From the NCBI RefSeq assembly GCF_014898055.3, contig NW_023603184.1:111032615-111096614 (forward strand): a stretch of 64,000 bases of DNA, given 5' to 3'. The notes under the pieces are model-generated. The model did not search any database. It saw only the letters and a program-made list of their open reading frames with translations, and was not told the origin of the DNA. Positions 59,908 through 64,000 of the stretch are shown here, piece after piece. The stretch is from Talpa occidentalis. Taxonomy: Eukaryota; Chordata; Mammalia; Eulipotyphla; Talpidae. Both the position numbers and the translations under genes were made by a program. Positions within the stretch are counted from its first letter, which is position 1; each line of letters begins with the position of its first letter.

Positions 59908-60130
59908 CTTAAAAGAATACATAAATTTTAAATGAGTTTTTTTAAACAAAATGTTCAATAGCTACCTACTTTCAATATGCTTTAACCTCACATTTCAATC
60001 ATTCAGCAGTTTTATATAAATAACAAACATGATGAGCGTAGATTCTTTACATTCAAGCAACAATTTGGAAATTATTAATGTACCAGACAAGAAGTTAATA
60101 AATAATCAAATATTAGCCGTTAAGACTGAC

Positions 60131-60202
60131 TTTTTTTTTTTATATATTTTTTTGCATCATTTTTCATTTTTGCACAATGTATGCATTTTCATCTTGGTTA
60201 TA
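60131..60202 (-). mobile_element. 72-bp L1 tail insertion in an NCKAP1 intron
   Basis: In its own sense ATAACCAAGATGAAAATGCA to a poly(A) tail, the same terminal segment as the L1 at 880-1345. Target-site duplication aagactgac at 60122-60130 and 60203-60211. Confidence 0.5.
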
Positions 60203-61051
60203 AAGACTGACATTTTGCATAATTCTTTTGTTTCAATGATTTAAACTATTCTTCCTCTTTCCAATATATGTATTAATTACATCTTAATTCTCAAGAAGAA
60301 AACTTCACAATGAGTTTGAATTAACGGGTACAATGTAAGATTGGGATGTTAAGCCTTGAATTAAGGAAATGAAAGAAATGAAAATAAAGTTTTTAATCTT
60401 AATGTTGTTTTGCCTGAAATAGAAGTCATTTTCCCCATTATTATATTTTCTTCAAAAATTAAAAAAATAAAAACTTATAAGGCTAACAGGATTTATAACT
60501 TAAAAAAGAAGCAAATATTCTACTGTTTATTGTCCCATGGAATAATTATTTCCTTTATATAAAATAAGGAAAAGGTACATTCATAAAGGAAAAAAGAGCT
60601 ATACTTACATAGAAACTAAGAGCCACACTTCATGAGGCTAGAGTTAGCACTACTACCCTCTTTTGGTATAAGTAGTATTCTTACTTTTGAGTTTTTTCAC
60701 AACTAATAGTCCTCCAAATAAATATAAATAAAATTTATCCTTTTCAAGAGAACATTCTCTTCTAATTTTCCTTCACTTTGCTTTTACCTCTAGTAAACCT
60801 TAGGCAAAATTCTAGGACAGTCTTGACATCATCTACTTAGAAAAAAGAAGTCCTGTTGCAGAGCCTCTAGAAATGAGAGATTTCTAAGTTAAAGGAAGAA
60901 AATTCTAAACTAATATCCTTGGTTTTAACGTCCTGCCTTGACCTGTTTCTAAAAAAGAAAAGGAGGGAGGTATTATTCTGCCATATCCCACAGTTTTAAT
61001 TTTAATTTTCTTTATAAAAAGTCACAAGTTTTGCTATTTGATTATACGTAC

Positions 61052-61161
61052 GGCCAGAAATTCTTTAAGGCGGTCTTCAATGCTTCCTTTGTGAATTGTG
61101 AACAAAGCTGCAGCTATCTGGTTAATGGCTTTGGCCAAGCAATGTATGTTGTTGCAGTGCC
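61052..61161 (-). CDS. NCKAP1: NCKAP1 third-from-last coding exon
   Basis: 110 nt: two bases completing glycine, then 36 codons [20 protein letters not shown] through [13 protein letters not shown]. Acceptor TTTCTCAG, donor GTACGT. It ends in phase 0, matching the next exon. About residues 1024-1060 by human numbering. Confidence 0.5.
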
Positions 61162-61444
61162 CTGAGAAAGTACAAATAAGGTTTGTGGTTTCTGTGTGAC
61201 CCCAAAATATCAAATAATACTGAAGGCAAATCTTTAATGTCTGTACAATCTACATAAATAGTAGCATGATTAAAAGCAGAGTTGGGGCATAAGCTGTCTT
61301 ACTCTCCTTTTATTTTCATGAGGACGGGTGCTTTGAAAAACAGTGCAGCAAGAGAGCAACAAAGGATTATGTTTGTATTAAACAGGTACACTTTCAAAAA
61401 CTCCTAAAAGAGATCATATATTCTTATATCATTATAGAAATTTA

Positions 61445-61650
61445 AAGAAGTGCTTAGCTGCTTTACATTTTCTCATTCAATCCTTAAAATAATCCTAAGA
61501 GGTAGATATTCTCTTACCATCCCCTGCCAAACACACATTCAGACAAAGCACAGGCTCACATATATAATAATACATTTCGTGTATCAGGAAATTGGGACTT
61601 AGACTAATCAAAGTTACAGAGCTATTTAAGTGACAGAACGTAAATCATAT
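61445..61650 (-). repeat. MIR in an NCKAP1 intron
   Basis: Antisense MIR: GCTTTACATTTTCTCATTCA, ATCAGGAAATTGGGACTTAG, AAAGTTACAGAGCTATTTAA. Confidence 0.5.
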
Positions 61651-61738
61651 TTTATTATAAATGAACAAGAGCAAATGAAAATATCAGCAGTATCAAAACT
61701 TCATGACTTTCGCCCAAATAATTTTAAACTACTATTAC

Positions 61739-61855
61739 CTTCTATAGCAGGGCTATATTGAGACATCACATTACTGGCGAGTGTTGGCAAAGAAACTGCC
61801 ACAAAGACCATGAGGAGGCAGGCAATTTTATATTCTTCTTCTGGACTTATGTTTT
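61739..61855 (-). CDS. NCKAP1: NCKAP1 fourth-from-last coding exon
   Basis: 117 nt: two bases completing a glutamate codon, 38 codons ([17 protein letters not shown] then [20 protein letters not shown]), and one base of a glycine codon. Acceptor CTGCCTAG, donor GTAATA. Phases agree with both neighbours. The hydrophobic helical run ([17 protein letters not shown]) is part of the Nap1 helical-repeat body, not a membrane segment, as far as the family is known. Confidence 0.5.
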
Positions 61856-62212
61856 CTAGGCAGAAAATTTTAAAATAAAACCAAGATTTTCTTCAAGATT
61901 CATTAGGAGTTAATTTAAGTCATACAAAGCAAATTTTTGTATGAAGTCTTTTAATGTATCTATATAAAACTGATTATAATTTTGGCATAGGAAATATAAA
62001 ATAAGCAAATAATACACATTATAAATGACTACTCTCAACTACTCAGGCATATTTAAAGGACCTCTGAAAAAACAATAATGCACTCTTTTTTATTCAGAAG
62101 ACCACAGGCAAATAAATATTAGTAGATTAACTAGAATCTTAAAATTTCCTAATTGAGAAGTGATGATAAATTAATATCTTACAAGAAAATTCAATTAGAG
62201 TTTACAAAATTT

Positions 62213-62535
62213 TTTTTTTAATTTTTTTTTTTTATAGAGGCATGTTTTATTTATTTATTTATTTGTTTGTTTGTTTGTTTTGTTTATACAAGCACTGGGT
62301 ACAGTCAGAAGCGCGGGAGGGTGAGAGAATTCACCAGAGCCAGAGCGGGGAGCAGAGCAGGCAGAAGGACCGAAGTACACTGCTGAGGGGAGCAGCGGGC
62401 GGCAGGAGAGGTCTGCGCACCATGTGGGACCCTCCTCTGGTGGCCGGGGAGCAGCCGGGGATCGAACTGGCGCCGCAGAGGCTGCGGGCAGCTTCGCAAC
62501 CCAGCACTCAACCGCTGCGCCACTGGGGAGGCCCC
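62213..62535 (-). mobile_element. Younger-type SINE with the same private 3' tail, in an NCKAP1 intron
   Basis: Antisense copy. In its own sense it ends (CAAA)n, (TAAA)n, ACATGCCTCTATAAAA, poly(A), like the copy at 49081. Target-site duplication tagagtttacaaaattt at 62196-62212 and 62536-62552. Same transcriptional orientation as NCKAP1, between exons ending at 61855 and 63849. Confidence 0.5.
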
Positions 62536-63848
62536 TAGAGTTTACAAAATTTATTACCTCATAAATTACTCTGTAAAATCATCCAAAAAATCCTTATTTT
62601 TTTTCTAAAATAATATGAATGTGAATGACATTTACTATTGAAAAGATACAAATGTGGTAAGTGAACTGAATTTACAACCTCTCCATTTTAGAAGACAGAA
62701 GGAACCAGTCATATATAAAAATAATATCACTCTAAAGTTTTTAGGACATGATCCTTTCTGAAATATTTAATTATAATGTATAATCAAATTGTGGGTTATC
62801 TTTGCAATTACCTGGTATCAGGGTACTTCTAGTTATCCTATTTGTCACCACATATAACTAAGAATTGAACATAAAAAAAGCCAGAAGATGTTTAAAATTT
62901 TGGTTGATTATAAAAAATATAGCTATAGCATGGGACTATAATTAATACACCATATGAGGAAACAAAACGCAGTAAGTAAAAAAACTGATAAACTCAAACA
63001 TGATAGTACATGCACGATGGCAAGGGAGGGCATATTAATGCCAGAAATAGATGAAATATTTACTTTGCAGACAAACCTGTAACTATTCAGAGCATTTTGG
63101 GTACTATATTTCAAAGAGTTGACAAAAAGTTTTCAACTGTTTAATATTATATAGTAATGCACAGATTCTTTGTGGTAAGTAGCTCTAGTCCAATTAAAAC
63201 AGGACATCCTCTTTCAGATATTAACTTTGCTATCTACTGGATCATCTCCCTAAGCATTCAAATGCAGTTCTCTTGATTTTACTGTTGCTTCCAGCTACTA
63301 TCATTTTATTTTTTGATCCCCTTTATAGTAAAACTCTTTGAGTTGTTTTATACTTATCTCCAATTCCTTATAGGATACTCTCTTAAGCCCTTTCAAATTA
63401 ACCTTTTGCCCCTAAAAATCCACTGACACTGTTCTTGCCAGCATCAACCATTTATTCCACATAATTGATCATTCCCTTTCCATTTCCCTGTAACCTATTC
63501 CTCCTTGGTTTTTCTTTTCAGTTTAATTTTTTGGTACTATCTCATCTTCTCCTTGAGTTCCTAAAATTAGGAATATCCCAGAGCTCAGACTCTGATCCCC
63601 TTCAATTCTGTATCACATTTGATGTCTTAGGATTCTCATCTAGTCTTATGGCTAAATATCATCTCTCTAATGTCTCTGTCTAATGGGACAGAGATCTGTG
63701 TCTCTTCTGCACTGATAATATAAACTATCAGGGGAAAAAAGATTGACCTAAAGCAGGCATTTGAATAAGTAGATAACATCACACCTAGTATATGTGTTGC
63801 CCTGGGAATTTTCACTAAGTTTACCACATATTTATGAATGCATTTTAC

Positions 63849-63942
63849 CTGATTTTTGTGAGGACAGAGCTACCACCAAGGCAGGATCAATCTCACAGGG
63901 TAATCCAGCAGCTGATGATAACTCATACACATTCATTGCAAC
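63849..63942 (-). CDS. NCKAP1: NCKAP1 (Nap1) fifth-from-last coding exon
   Basis: NCKAP1 is the Nap1/Hem subunit of the WAVE regulatory complex. It pairs with CYFIP and couples Rac signalling to Arp2/3 actin assembly under the plasma membrane. This 94-nt exon encodes [10 protein letters not shown]...VVALSSQKS (31 codons plus one base), corresponding to about residues 954-984 if the protein has the human length of 1128. Acceptor TTAATTAG follows a T-rich tract at 63943-63963; donor GTAAAA follows at 63848. It reads identically to the human protein as I recall it. Upstream exons lie beyond the window. Confidence 0.5.
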
Positions 63943-64000
63943 CTAATTAAAAAAAAAAAAAAAGTTAAAGATTAGAAATACTCTAAAAAATATATGAAAA

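Larger units (their letters stand above)
58869..63848 (-). other. NCKAP1: NCKAP1 introns between the last five exons
   Basis: Four introns: 58869-59817, 59908-61051, 61162-61738 and 61856-63848. They are AT-rich and contain a 72-bp L1 insertion, one MIR and one young SINE, listed separately. I see no further exon in them. Confidence 0.5.

Noticed and set aside
1..64000. CRISPR array, prokaryotic operons, phage or plasmid features
   Set aside because: The window is clearly mammalian nuclear DNA with spliced genes and retrotransposons; regular short repeats are microsatellites or SINE tails.

Overview
The window is nuclear DNA from a placental mammal. Two genes are recognised by protein similarity, both read on the minus strand: FRZB (secreted frizzled-related protein 3) and NCKAP1 (Nap1, a WAVE-complex subunit). 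They are neighbours in the same order and orientation on human chromosome 2q32, so this is the conserved FRZB-NCKAP1 interval. The dominant repeat is a tRNA-derived SINE with about 33 copies. It has a pol III A-box/B-box head and an AATAAA...TCTTT tail. I recall a family like this from horseshoe and leaf-nosed bats (Rhin-type). I see no Ves-type bat SINE, Alu, B1/B2, PRE-1 or cetacean CHR element. A rhinolophoid bat is my best guess, but that rests on memory of the SINE family and was not searched.

Layout. 1-14828 is FRZB intron 2 (minus strand), filled with old L1, L2, MIR, a Tigger-like DNA element and SINEs. 14829-14876 is FRZB exon 2, only 48 nt. 14877-21579 is intron 1. 21580-22057 is the coding part of FRZB exon 1 (start codon, signal peptide and the whole ten-cysteine frizzled domain), inside a CpG-rich promoter block that reaches about 23.1 kb. 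The NTR-domain exons lie outside the window, below coordinate 1. 23.1-57.9 kb is intergenic. It holds an endogenous retrovirus with both LTRs, a lysine-type primer binding site and no coding capacity (25232-30075), many SINEs, several short 5'-truncated L1 insertions, a possible solo LTR, a 191-bp inverted duplication and an 89-bp perfect tandem duplication. 57.94-63.94 kb is the 3' end of NCKAP1: the 3' UTR and the last five coding exons (175 codons, all splice phases agree), with intronic SINE and L1 insertions.

The two genes act in different processes. FRZB is a secreted Wnt antagonist and NCKAP1 is a cytoplasmic actin regulator, so their adjacency is conserved synteny and not a functional unit. 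I found no new coding system. The most unusual signals are in how the DNA was rearranged: a near-identical inverted duplication, two SINEs that share a private 3' tail plus a shared head substitution (a candidate 3' transduction or micro-lineage), a pair of SINEs bracketed by a single target-site duplication inside the provirus, and L1 insertions of only 72 and 129 bp with clear target-site duplications. Most open reading frames in the window are SINE-, L1- or CpG-island-derived and are not genes.
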